The position numbers were made by a program, and so were the translations under genes. Source: Hyphomicrobiales bacterium (lineage in GTDB: Bacteria; Pseudomonadota; Alphaproteobacteria; Rhizobiales; Beijerinckiaceae). From it: DNA of 32,138 bases. Below are positions 16,076-23,747 of this stretch, one piece after another (positions within the stretch are counted from its first letter, which is position 1; each line of letters opens with the position of its first letter). Under the pieces are notes generated by a model that saw only the letters and a list, made by a program, of their open reading frames with translations, made no database searches and was not told the origin of the DNA. Location: the NCBI GenBank assembly GCA_027488155.1, contig JAIYCE010000091.1, positions 1-32,138 of the forward strand, written 5' to 3'.

Positions 16076-17074
16076 ATGCTCAATAGACGCACGTTTCTGA
16101 AAGTCACTGCTACGGCAGTCGGTGCCGGCGCAGTCGTATCAGTAAGTGGTGAGAGCGCGAAAGCTCAGGGGGTGACGTTGCGGATGTCATCTCCCATCAC
16201 GCCGACAGATCAGCGTTCGATCGCTTTGGAAGAAGTGTTTGCGCCAGCGATCAAAGGTTTCGCTACTTATCAGCCTCATTATAACGGAACACTCTTTAAG
16301 CAGGGTACAGAGCTTGAAGCGATTGCCCGTGGCAATCTCGAAATGTCGATTGCTTCAGCTCAGGAACTGGCCCAACTCATTCCCGGTTGGTCGATCTTTA
16401 CAGCCGGATATCTGCTCCGCGATGCCGATCATCAGAAGAAGGTCTTCCAGAGCAATATCATGGATGACCTCAAGAAGCAGACCGAAGACAAGCTCGGTGT
16501 GAAGCTGCTCACCGTTATGTATCTCGGCCGCCGCCAAATCAATCTGCGCGGCGACAAAGAGATTAAAACGCCTGCCGATATGGCAGGTGTGAAGCTCCGT
16601 ATGCCGAACTCGGAAGCGTGGCTTTTCCTCGGCACAGCGCTTGGCGCCAACCCCGTCCCTGTTGCCTTCCCAGAAGTCTACACCGCTTTGCAGACGGGTG
16701 CGATCGATGGGCAGGACAATCCGCTGCCTACCAACCGCGATTCAAAATTCTTCGAAGTTACAAAGCAGATTGTTCTGACAAGCCATCTCGTCGATCAGAA
16801 CTACATCGCTTTTTCAAAGAAGGTCTGGGACAAGTTTACGAAAGAGCAACAGGCGACCTTGCAGAAGGCCGCGGATGATGCGGCGGAAGTCGCTCGTCAA
16901 CGCCAACTCAAGCTCGAAGACGAGCTTGTGGCCTTCTTCAAGGAGAAGGGTCTCAAGGTTTACACACCCGACGTAGAAGCCTTTCGAAAGAAAGTTCAAG
17001 CTGATTACCTTGCCTCGAAGTTTGCAAAGGATTGGCCGGCTGGAATGATCGAAAAAATCAACGCAGTCCGTTGA
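16076..17074 (+). CDS. dctP: TRAP transporter solute-binding protein DctP
   Basis: The periplasmic receptor of a TRAP transporter, which captures an organic acid (or similar ligand) and hands it to the QM membrane unit. The 332-residue protein starts MLNRRTFLKVTATAVGAGA, a twin-arginine signal with cleavage near AKA-Q at residue 30. The carboxylate-binding arginine is Arg175 in GVKLRMPNSE, the conserved position in DctP proteins. PEVYTALQTGAIDGQDNPL is the usual segment after it, and DQNYIAFSKKVWDKF follows the family. The start at 16076 has AGGGAGAG about 7 bases upstream. It is first in an operon with dctQ and dctM; a hairpin just after its stop codon may raise its level over the membrane subunits. 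The ligand is unknown; the linked dehydrogenase suggests a hydroxy acid or sugar acid. Confidence 0.93.
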   Translation: MLNRRTFLKVTATAVGAGAVVSVSGESAKAQGVTLRMSSPITPTDQRSIALEEVFAPAIKGFATYQPHYNGTLFKQGTELEAIARGNLEMSIASAQELAQLIPGWSIFTAGYLLRDADHQKKVFQSNIMDDLKKQTEDKLGVKLLTVMYLGRRQINLRGDKEIKTPADMAGVKLRMPNSEAWLFLGTALGANPVPVAFPEVYTALQTGAIDGQDNPLPTNRDSKFFEVTKQIVLTSHLVDQNYIAFSKKVWDKFTKEQQATLQKAADDAAEVARQRQLKLEDELVAFFKEKGLKVYTPDVEAFRKKVQADYLASKFAKDWPAGMIEKINAVR

Positions 17075-17080
17075 TGCGTT

Positions 17081-17114
17081 GGGTGAGCGACGATCAAAGT
17101 CGCTCACCCTTTTC
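17081..17114 (+). terminator. hairpin with T tract between dctP and dctQ (attenuator)
   Basis: GGGTGAGCGAC (17081-17091) and GTCGCTCACCC (17099-17109) form a perfect 11-bp stem with a 7-base loop, followed by TTTTCT. It starts 6 bases after the dctP stop codon, inside the operon. It should cause partial termination or protect the upstream mRNA end, giving more binding protein than membrane protein. It also argues against a dctQ start at 17074, which would be coupled to the dctP stop and would place the stem inside dctQ. Confidence 0.85.
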
Positions 17115-17139
17115 TATGCTTCTGAGAAGAGCATTTCCA

Positions 17140-17682
17140 ATGCAGAATATTAAATCGTGGCTAAATGCACGCGCGGGCGATATTTGCTCGCTGCTTCTTG
17201 GGTTTATGTTTGTTACTTTTATTGTCCAGATAACATTTCGATATGTTCTTAATCTGCCTCTTGCTTGGACGTTGGAGCTTTGTTCAACCTTATGGCTTTG
17301 GACAGTGTTTTGGGGGGCGACCTTCGTCATTAGAGATGAAGATCATGTCCGCTTCGATATCGTTTATCGTGCCCAAAATGAAAAAGGGCGTCGGATTTTG
17401 GCATTCTTAAGCTGTGTTGCGATCGTGCTCGGTTTTGCCGTATCGCTGCCTGCAACTGTGAGTTATGTCGAATTCTACAAGATTAAGAAAAGCGTCACGC
17501 TGGGTATACCGTTGGATATTGTATTCAGCGTCTATCTCATTTTTGCGGTTGGTATGATCTATCAATACACAGTGCGCTGCTGGCGGATCGTTTCGGGTCA
17601 ATCGTTTGAGGGGCAATCCTTCTATTCCACGCCGATGACCAAAGAAGATGTTGTGGCTGCTGGGGAAGGGCACGGCGCATGA
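17140..17682 (+). CDS. dctQ: TRAP transporter small membrane subunit DctQ
   Basis: The small four-helix integral membrane subunit of the TRAP transporter. With the chosen start at 17140 (MQNIKSWLNARAGD) it has 180 residues, a normal length. Hydrophobic segments are at about residues 12-33, 45-65, 85-108 and 125-146. The RYVLNLPLAWTLELCSTLWLW part matches the conserved DctQ region between helices 1 and 2, and RDEDHVRFDIVY the loop after helix 2. The ATG at 17140 is supported by GAGAAGAG about 8 bases upstream. Other in-frame ATGs at 17074 (overlapping the dctP stop) and 17116 have no ribosome binding site, and the first lies across the hairpin. The stop overlaps the dctM start as ATGA. The gene is visibly A+T rich for this window. 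Confidence 0.87.
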   Translation: MQNIKSWLNARAGDICSLLLGFMFVTFIVQITFRYVLNLPLAWTLELCSTLWLWTVFWGATFVIRDEDHVRFDIVYRAQNEKGRRILAFLSCVAIVLGFAVSLPATVSYVEFYKIKKSVTLGIPLDIVFSVYLIFAVGMIYQYTVRCWRIVSGQSFEGQSFYSTPMTKEDVVAAGEGHGA

Positions 17683-18980
17683 GCCTCGCACTAAGTCTTT
17701 GTCTTCTGACAATCATTTTTCTGGCAACGATCGGCGCACCAATCTCCCTGGCGATGATTGTTTCTGCTGTTGTCTATCTTGCGGTCAAAGGCCAAGACCT
17801 CGCGATTGCCGGCGAGCAGATCATTCAAGGCCTGTATGATGGGTTTGTCCTGCTTGCAATTCCTCTTTTTATTGTTGCCGCCAATTTTATGAATGCAGGT
17901 ACTATTTCAGATCGGCTCACTCAATTTTGCCTTGCGCTTGTGGGTCGCATGAAAGGCGGGCTTGGTCACGTTAATGTCGTGACGAGTGTGATCTTTGCAG
18001 GCATGTCCGGCTCTGCCGTTGCTGACGCCGTTGGGCTTGGCAAGGTCTCGATTGACATGATGGTGAAGGATAATCGCTACACTCCAGGATATGCAGCTGC
18101 GATTACAGCAGCAACAGCCGTGATCGGGCCAATCATTCCACCATCGATTCCTATGGTGCTTTACGCCTTGGTGTCCGATGCCTCGGTTGGGTATCTCTTT
18201 ATGGGCGGTATCGTTCCGGGGCTGCTCATGTCGGCTGCCATGATGGCGCTCAATTCTTATGTTGCGCACAAACAAAACATACCGCTCGAGGAGCCGGTGC
18301 CGCTCCGCGAAATTCCGAGCGTTACTTTTCGTGCTCTCCCCGCTTTGCTGATGCCGGTCATTTTGTTGGGTGGAATCTACAGCGGAGCGACTACACCGAC
18401 GGAGGCTGCCGCGGTTGCGGCTGCTTATGCGTTCATCGTCGCCGCTGTATTCTATCGTGCCTTATCATTGAGAAGCATTGTTGAAGTCATGCGTGAGAGC
18501 TCGCGCTCATCGGCCTCTGTCGGGCTGGTGATTGGAGCGGCGATGATCTTCAACTACATCGTGGCCAGCGAGAATATTCCAGCCGATGTATCGCACGCAT
18601 TGAAGGGTTTGGAGATATCGCCACTGGCCTTCATGTTGGCTGTGAACCTCTTATTCTTGATACTTGGCTGCCTGCTTGATGCGTCAACGATCATCCTCGT
18701 TATCATTCCAATTCTTATTCCAACGTGCAAAGCACTTGGTATTGACCTCGTGTGGTTTGGCGTTGTTTCAGTCGTCAACTGCATGATTGGCTTGATTACA
18801 CCGCCCTATGGAATCTTACTGTTCGTGATCAATGCGACGACAGGCATTCCTTTGCGTGTGATTATTTCTGATATCTGGCCATGGGTCGCCGTGCTGGTGG
18901 TTTGCCTCGTTCTGATGATTATCTTTCCAGATATTGTTCTGTGGCTTCCGAAGATGTTTGGTTATGTACCGAATAGCTAA
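17679..18980 (+). CDS. dctM: TRAP transporter large membrane subunit DctM
   Basis: The large membrane subunit that forms the sodium-coupled transport path. The 433-residue protein has about 12 hydrophobic segments. Signature regions are PLFIVAANFMNAG near residue 62, VIFAGMSGSAVADAVGLG near 104-121, AAITAATAVIGPIIPPSIPMVLY near 140-162, and NCMIGLITPPYGILLFV in the C-terminal half, the paired half-hairpin elements that surround the substrate and sodium sites. The length is typical (about 425-440). The start overlaps the dctQ stop by the ATGA arrangement, so translation is coupled. It works with DctP and DctQ; import direction follows from the presence of a binding protein. Confidence 0.95.
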   Translation: MSLALSLCLLTIIFLATIGAPISLAMIVSAVVYLAVKGQDLAIAGEQIIQGLYDGFVLLAIPLFIVAANFMNAGTISDRLTQFCLALVGRMKGGLGHVNVVTSVIFAGMSGSAVADAVGLGKVSIDMMVKDNRYTPGYAAAITAATAVIGPIIPPSIPMVLYALVSDASVGYLFMGGIVPGLLMSAAMMALNSYVAHKQNIPLEEPVPLREIPSVTFRALPALLMPVILLGGIYSGATTPTEAAAVAAAYAFIVAAVFYRALSLRSIVEVMRESSRSSASVGLVIGAAMIFNYIVASENIPADVSHALKGLEISPLAFMLAVNLLFLILGCLLDASTIILVIIPILIPTCKALGIDLVWFGVVSVVNCMIGLITPPYGILLFVINATTGIPLRVIISDIWPWVAVLVVCLVLMIIFPDIVLWLPKMFGYVPNS

Positions 18981-19001
18981 GTGAATAGTCTAAGCCCCAG
19001 A

Positions 19002-19011
19002 GTGTATACAC
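19002..19011. promoter_or_regulatory. palindrome matching a GntR/HutC half-site before the SDR gene
   Basis: GTGTATACAC is a perfect 10-bp palindrome in the 65-bp gap between dctM and the dehydrogenase gene. Its first 8 bases fit the HutC-type consensus GTNTANAC. It might be an operator, but a short palindrome can arise by chance. Confidence 0.3.
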
Positions 19012-19045
19012 GCTCAGTATGCGCCTTTTGCGTCAGGATTGTGCC

Positions 19046-19786
19046 ATGGATCGGTATCTCGAAGGGCAATCAGCCATTGTTACGGGCGGTATGCGTGGTA
19101 TCGGATTGGCGATTGCGGCACATCTTCAGCAGCGTGGAGCGCGTGTTTCCGTTTGGGACTACGATGTCAGGCAGGATGCCATTGAAAAGCGCGGCTTCAT
19201 CCCTGACCAAGTGATTGAGGTGGACGTTTCGCAGTTTGATGGCGTTCAGAAAGCATTTTCCGAGACGCTGAGATCGTTCGGGACTGTCGATATTCTGGTC
19301 AATAATGCCGGCATTAATGGGCCCATCGCATTGTCATGGGATTACCCGTTAGAGATGTGGGATCGGGTCATTGCGATCGATCTGTCTTCAGTTTTCTACT
19401 GCTCGAAGGTCGTCATTCCGCACATGAAAAGCAGAGGCTATGGACGGATCATCAACATCTCATCAATCGCCGCCAAAGAAGGCGTTCCGTCCATTGCCCC
19501 GTATTCAGCAGCGAAGGGCGGTGTGATTGCGTTGACGAAGGCTATTGCAAAGGAACTTGCTCTTGATGGAATAACGGTCAATGCGGTTGCGCCCGCAATG
19601 GTAGAAACGGATTTGATGATGCAAATGACACCCGAGCATATCGCGTCAATGAAGGCTAAAATTCCAATGGGCCGTCTTCTGCAGATGGATGAAGTTGGTG
19701 CATTAGTCTCTTGGATCGCAGGGCCGGATTGTTCTTTTACTACGGGCTTTACATTCGACGTTACCGGGGGGCGAGCAACTTATTGA
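19046..19786 (+). CDS. short-chain dehydrogenase/reductase (SDR)
   Basis: A 246-residue classical SDR, an NAD(P)-dependent oxidoreductase of alcohols or ketones. Visible motifs are the cofactor site TGGMRGIG at residues 13-20, NNAG at 86-89, the catalytic Ser139/140 in INISSIAA and Tyr153-x-x-x-Lys157 in YSAAK, and PAMVETDL after it. Asp38 at the end of the second strand (VSVWDYD) favours NAD over NADP. The start at 19046 has AGGA 7 bases upstream; an earlier ATG at 19019 has none. It follows dctM by 65 bp in the same direction and probably oxidises the compound taken up by the TRAP transporter. Similar proteins act on sugars, sugar acids or polyols; automatic tools often label them 3-oxoacyl-ACP reductases, which I think less likely here. 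Confidence 0.9.
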   Translation: MDRYLEGQSAIVTGGMRGIGLAIAAHLQQRGARVSVWDYDVRQDAIEKRGFIPDQVIEVDVSQFDGVQKAFSETLRSFGTVDILVNNAGINGPIALSWDYPLEMWDRVIAIDLSSVFYCSKVVIPHMKSRGYGRIINISSIAAKEGVPSIAPYSAAKGGVIALTKAIAKELALDGITVNAVAPAMVETDLMMQMTPEHIASMKAKIPMGRLLQMDEVGALVSWIAGPDCSFTTGFTFDVTGGRATY

Positions 19787-20389
19787 CGGACATTCGCACC
19801 ACGAATCTCAAGGCATTCGATTTGCGATCGAAAAAAGCCGAGAGCTGGAAATCGGTATCGAAGAGGGGGGATAAGGGGCTGCGAGATCAATGAAAGATCA
19901 CTTTCAATGCGTTTTCAACGATCTTGATTCGAGTTGCCTTTCAAGCGCTCCTGAAAAAAACTGCCCCGAGAAAGTCAATTGACTCAAGCGGATGAAAAAT
20001 ACCGAAGGGCGACAGCTTTCGCTACCTAAAACCGTTAAGCATCCTCATCGCATCGGGATTGATGCCAATGCCGGTAAGGTCAACGCCAAGCTCAAACCGT
20101 CATCAATCAATGGCCCACACAATATAACCAGATGAGGTTGCATCAGGCCCTACCCATATGCCCGCCAGCACCTGAAACAATCATATAAAACCATCAGATC
20201 AATGGGGCATTACAGCGGGCTGGACATTCAAATATTAATTTGGTCGAAATTATTTGACACGCATAAAAAATGTCACGAATGAAGCTAACAATCTTCAACT
20301 GTTGAGAAAAAAGCGCTATTTTTGACTGTCATATTAACAAGGAACAAGTCCTGTCTTATTCTTCATCCGCTTGTTAAGCTTTTGTCCAT
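19787..20389. other. intergenic region with IS remnant, otherwise no gene
   Basis: About 600 bp between the convergent dehydrogenase and ABC ATPase genes. It holds a transposase fragment at 20078-20188. A perfect palindrome AGTCAATTGACT lies at 19973-19984. The part from 20190 to 20389 is A+T rich and shows nothing I can identify. No clear terminator was found for either flanking gene. Confidence 0.6.
20078..20188 (+). pseudogene. C-terminal remnant of an IS3-family transposase (OrfB)
   Basis: In the frame starting at 20078 about 36 codons read GQRQAQTVINQWPTQYNQ followed by MRLHQALPICPPAPETII and a stop at 20186-20188. This matches the end of IS3-family integrase-type transposases, where the pattern is EAxxxIxxWRxxYNxxRPHxxLxxxxPPAPET. 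A stop codon lies directly upstream in the frame (20075-20077), and the DDE catalytic core is absent, so it is a decayed end fragment. It marks a past insertion on the right side of the TRAP/dehydrogenase cassette. Terminal inverted repeats of the element were not identified. Confidence 0.8.
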
Positions 20390-21127
20390 TTATAATACTT
20401 GGCTTAAAAATGCACGGGTTCGATCATTTTGGGCTGCTTTGAAAATATCGGTTGGCGTGCCGGATTCAACAATCATTCCGCCATCCGTGAAGTAGACATG
20501 GTCGGCAACTTCTGACGCAAATCCCATCTCATGGGTAACAAGAATACATGTCATACCTTCCGCTGCCAGATCTCGGATCGTGAAGAGAACTTCCTTTTTA
20601 GTTTCTGGGTCGAGCGCCGCCGTGACCTCGTCAAAGAGCATGACTAGAGGGTTCATCGCGAGTGAGCGCGCAATAGCTACACGCTGCTGCTGGCCGCCCG
20701 ATAATTCACCTGGATAGGCATCTGCCTTCTCCGACAATTTCACCTTCGCGAGGAGCTGACGGGCCCGCTCATACGATTCCTCTTTCGGCCTGCCGAGGAC
20801 ATTTATCGGTGCCATTGCAATGTTCTGTATCGCGGTTTTGTGGGGAAAGAGATTGTATTGTTGAAAGACGATCCCGACCTTACGGCGCAAGGCGAGCTTA
20901 TCGAGGTTCGGATCGTTAACCTGAATTCCGTCGACGATGATCGAGCCTCTCGAAACTGGAACGAGCGCGTTGATACAGCGTAGCAAAGTCGATTTGCCAG
21001 ACCCTGATGGCCCGATGATGCAGGCGCATTCGCCCTTTGTGATCTTCATCGAAATATCACGCAACACCACGGTGTTGTGGAAGGATTTTTCGACGTGATC
21101 GATTTCGATCAGCGGCTGACCAAGCAT
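20390..21127 (-). CDS. polar amino acid ABC transporter ATP-binding protein
   Basis: The 245-residue ATPase of a polar amino acid (GlnQ/HisP-type) importer, on the cytoplasmic side of the membrane. Walker [10 protein letters not shown] is at residues 39-47, the Q-loop at FQQYNLFPH, the signature LSGGQQQR at 142-149, Walker B VMLFDE with Glu167, and the switch His199 in VTHEMGFA. The D-loop region reads [10 protein letters not shown] where most relatives have DEPTSALDPE; this variant does not touch a catalytic residue. The start at 21127 has AGGAA about 8 bases upstream and lies 10 bp after the stop of the second permease gene. It is last in the operon binding protein, permease, permease, ATPase. 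Confidence 0.95.
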   Translation of the reverse strand: MLGQPLIEIDHVEKSFHNTVVLRDISMKITKGECACIIGPSGSGKSTLLRCINALVPVSRGSIIVDGIQVNDPNLDKLALRRKVGIVFQQYNLFPHKTAIQNIAMAPINVLGRPKEESYERARQLLAKVKLSEKADAYPGELSGGQQQRVAIARSLAMNPLVMLFDEVTAALDPETKKEVLFTIRDLAAEGMTCILVTHEMGFASEVADHVYFTDGGMIVESGTPTDIFKAAQNDRTRAFLSQVL

Positions 21128-21137
21128 AGTGGTGTTC

Positions 21138-22001
21138 CTAAAACTTGACCGCTACGCGGCGTTCGAGCGATTGGGTCAGACGGGCGATGGGATAGCAATA
21201 GGCAAAGAACATTAAGAGCAGCATCGTGTAGAACGGCAGGTAAAGATCGAGACGTCCTTCGGCAACGAGGGCAGCTTTCGTGAGCGTCATCGAGTCTTGA
21301 ATGCCGACAACCGATATCAGTGTTGTTGCCATGGTCAGGATGGCGTAAAGATTCATCCAGGGCGGAATCATCCGCTTGAAGGCTTGCGGCAGAATGATTT
21401 GCCACAAAATCTGCCGCCGCGAAAAGGCCAAGCTCTCAGCCGATTCCCATTGGCTAAACGGAATGGATTTGATGCCGCCGCGCACAATTTCCGCGACATT
21501 GGCCATAACGGGCAGCGCTAGGCCGATGATTGCCTTGAACCATGCAGGCAAGGGAAGCGTGAGGCTGCCGAGTTTCAGCTCGAATGGCAAAAGAAACATG
21601 ACGAAGAATAAGAGCACGAGCCAAGGCGAATTCCGGAAAAATTGAGTTAGGAACCAGCTGATCTTGGCGATTGGACGGGAGGGCGAAATCTGGCCGAGTC
21701 CGAGAAGAACGCCGCTCAAAGTTCCAATCGCCATTGACGCGATGCTCACCGCAATATTGAACAGAAAACCACCGCCGATGAGCGGAGCCCACTTCAGCAA
21801 TACGTCGAGAATGGAAGGCTGCGGCTGCGTAGCTCCGGCGGATAGAGCGGCGCTGATCCCGCAGGACAGAATGAAGCCGCCCACGAGAATGATAGCAAGC
21901 GCGCGTGATTGAACGAACGTAGTGAAGGCAGGCAACGGCTCGAGTGCCGGGCGCGTTGGCGTGAGTAGAACCGGGAGCGAGTTTGGGGGTAGCGCTTTCA
22001 T
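21138..22001 (-). CDS. polar amino acid ABC transporter permease (second)
   Basis: One of two permeases of the importer. The 287-residue protein is longer than usual (about 220) because of a roughly 60-residue N-terminal extension with one extra hydrophobic segment ([20 protein letters not shown], about residues 34-53). The core has [15 protein letters not shown], the conserved region of the His/Glu/Gln permease family, and the ATPase-contacting loop [20 protein letters not shown]. The start at 22001 overlaps the stop of the upstream permease gene as ATGA, which shows coupled translation; the frame extending to 22037 has no support. It pairs with the other permease to form the heterodimeric channel. 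Confidence 0.92.
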   Translation of the reverse strand: MKALPPNSLPVLLTPTRPALEPLPAFTTFVQSRALAIILVGGFILSCGISAALSAGATQPQPSILDVLLKWAPLIGGGFLFNIAVSIASMAIGTLSGVLLGLGQISPSRPIAKISWFLTQFFRNSPWLVLLFFVMFLLPFELKLGSLTLPLPAWFKAIIGLALPVMANVAEIVRGGIKSIPFSQWESAESLAFSRRQILWQIILPQAFKRMIPPWMNLYAILTMATTLISVVGIQDSMTLTKAALVAEGRLDLYLPFYTMLLLMFFAYCYPIARLTQSLERRVAVKF

Positions 22002-22747
22002 GCGATGTACCCTGGAATACGTAAGGATCGTTCCCAACGCTGCATCAAGCCCACCAGTACAGCGACCAGTGCCACATAGGTGATGAGCAGAAGCACCATC
22101 ATTTCGCGCACGTTCATCGCTTCCGACCAGATCTGTGCGGACGCGTAAAGGAGCTCCGGCACCCCAATAGCGTAGGCGAGTGTCGTCGTCTTCACCAGAT
22201 TGACGAGATTGTTACCGAGTGACGGCAAACAAATGCGAAACGCAATCGGAACGACGACAATACGGTAGATCTGGAACCGCGTGTAACCGAGTGATTCGGC
22301 AGCTTCCGTCATCGCTGTTGGAACCGCTTCGATGCCAGAGCGGAAAATTTCGATATTGAAGGCGCCGGCGAACAGCGAAAAAGAAATGATTGCCCAGCCG
22401 AGATTGTTGATGATTGGCGCCTGTGCACCGAACTGGTCAGTCAAGGTCGGCAACAATGAGCTGACCGCATAGTAGAAAAATGCGAGTTGTACGAGGGGCG
22501 GCGTATTACGGAAAAACTGCACGAACATCGCTGTGCCAATCCGTGCAGCACGCAAGCGCGAACCTTGTAGCCACGCACCGATCAATCCCACCATAATGCT
22601 AAGGAAAATGCAGGCAAGGGACAAAAAAATGGTAGTCTGCAGGCCCTTGAGAAAAAGCGTTTGATCGTAGTTATCAAAAAAGACGCTGTAATTCAGGCCG
22701 TGGGTGCTCGACAGCCATTTAAACCAGCGTGCGATCGGTTCCATCAT
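21998..22747 (-). CDS. polar amino acid ABC transporter permease (first)
   Basis: The other permease of the importer, 249 residues. LKGLQTTIFLSLACIFLSIMVG forms the first membrane segment, VQFFRNTPPLVQLAFFYY is the conserved family region, and EAAESLGYTRFQIYRIVVVP the EAA loop that meets the ATPase. FNIEIFRSGIEAVP is typical. Two ATG codons in a row (22747 and 22744) could start it; no clear ribosome binding site separates them. It begins 69 bp after the binding-protein stop and its own stop overlaps the start of the next permease gene. Confidence 0.93.
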   Translation of the reverse strand: MMEPIARWFKWLSSTHGLNYSVFFDNYDQTLFLKGLQTTIFLSLACIFLSIMVGLIGAWLQGSRLRAARIGTAMFVQFFRNTPPLVQLAFFYYAVSSLLPTLTDQFGAQAPIINNLGWAIISFSLFAGAFNIEIFRSGIEAVPTAMTEAAESLGYTRFQIYRIVVVPIAFRICLPSLGNNLVNLVKTTTLAYAIGVPELLYASAQIWSEAMNVREMMVLLLITYVALVAVLVGLMQRWERSLRIPGYIA

Positions 22748-22816
22748 GGAAAGAGAGCCAAAGCGTCAGAGAAGAGTGAAGGCAGGGTTCCTGAGAACCC
22801 TGCCCGAATTTGGCGC

Positions 22817-23656
22817 TCAATTGCCTTTCAGCTTTTTGTTCGTTTCGATCAGATATGGGCTCTGCTTGATGCCCCACTTCTTTTCGAGTTCAAGCAGATA
22901 GCCTGATTTGTGCCAATCAACCGACATGTCCTTAACTAACTGGCCGAAGGGGCCGTTGAGGTCAGCAAGGCGTACACCGATGGCCCACAATTGCGGATCT
23001 TCAGAATTCAACGGCATCTCATAATTTGCCCATTTCGGATCGCCGCCCGAAAGTGTTGAAACGATGAGCGTGTCATCGAACAAGAAGGCAATGCAATTGC
23101 CGCCCTGCAAAGCGTTGAGGGCGTCCGGAACAGCCGGGTAAACAACCAATTCCGGGCTATACATTTCTGTCACGCGGCGATTGTAGTAAGCGCCTTGAAC
23201 GGCGCAAACTTTGCGACCCTTCAGGTCGCTCCAATTTTTGAGATTGGCGGATTTCGGTGACAAGATGTTCGTCGCGCCCGCGTAGTAATTTGGCTCGACC
23301 ATGCCGACGACTTTGCGGCGTGCTTCGGTGTCGCCCATTGTTGCGATCACGAGATCGATGCGGCCCTGATTGAGAAATTCCATGCGGTTTGCGGCCGTCA
23401 CCGGCACTAGCTCAACCTTAGAAACGCCGATCTTCTGGGCGATGGAATTAGCGAGATCGATCTCAAGACCGACAATCTTGCCCGACGGATCGAGGAAGCC
23501 CCACGGCTTATAGTCGTTTTTGATCCCGACGGTCAGCGTCCCCTTCTGCTTCACCTGGGCGAGTGTGTCCTGTGCTTGCGCCATGGACGTGCCCCACACG
23601 GTGGCGGCCGCCAGCGCGCAGGCTGAACGAATGAGAGTTTTGATGGATAATGTCAT
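22817..23656 (-). CDS. polar amino acid ABC transporter solute-binding protein (family 3)
   Basis: The periplasmic receptor of the importer, 279 residues. The Sec signal peptide ends near MAQA-Q at residues 26-29. The mature protein begins LAQVKQKGTLTVGIKNDYKPWGF, then VGLEIDLANSIAQKIG, and GRIDLVIATMGDTEARRKVVG. The arginine of TEARRKVV sits where the ligand carboxylate-binding arginine (TPERxK) of the family is found. GRKVCAVQGAYYN is the usual hinge segment. The start at 23656 has AAGGGGACCAGG just upstream; the frame back to 23875 reads into non-coding DNA. The bound compound is unknown. Its position beside the sox genes and the GbdR-like regulator suggests an N-methylated or related amino acid. 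Confidence 0.93.
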   Translation of the reverse strand: MTLSIKTLIRSACALAAATVWGTSMAQAQDTLAQVKQKGTLTVGIKNDYKPWGFLDPSGKIVGLEIDLANSIAQKIGVSKVELVPVTAANRMEFLNQGRIDLVIATMGDTEARRKVVGMVEPNYYAGATNILSPKSANLKNWSDLKGRKVCAVQGAYYNRRVTEMYSPELVVYPAVPDALNALQGGNCIAFLFDDTLIVSTLSGGDPKWANYEMPLNSEDPQLWAIGVRLADLNGPFGQLVKDMSVDWHKSGYLLELEKKWGIKQSPYLIETNKKLKGN

Positions 23657-23747
23657 GGCCTGGTCCCCTTCTGAGCCAAGCTCAATAATGAGGGCGATCC
23701 AAGCTGCGATTTTACCGGACGCGACTTGTTTTTGCTTGAACGAGACA

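Noticed and set aside
19973-19984. Perfect 12-bp palindrome AGTCAATTGACT
   Set aside because: It is short, lies 190 bp past a gene end in a stretch with no gene to control, and is not repeated.
20254-20282. TTGACA followed by a possible -10 on the plus strand in the gap after the SDR gene
   Set aside because: The -10 match is poor and no gene or structured RNA follows before the convergent ATPase gene; a small RNA promoter cannot be supported.
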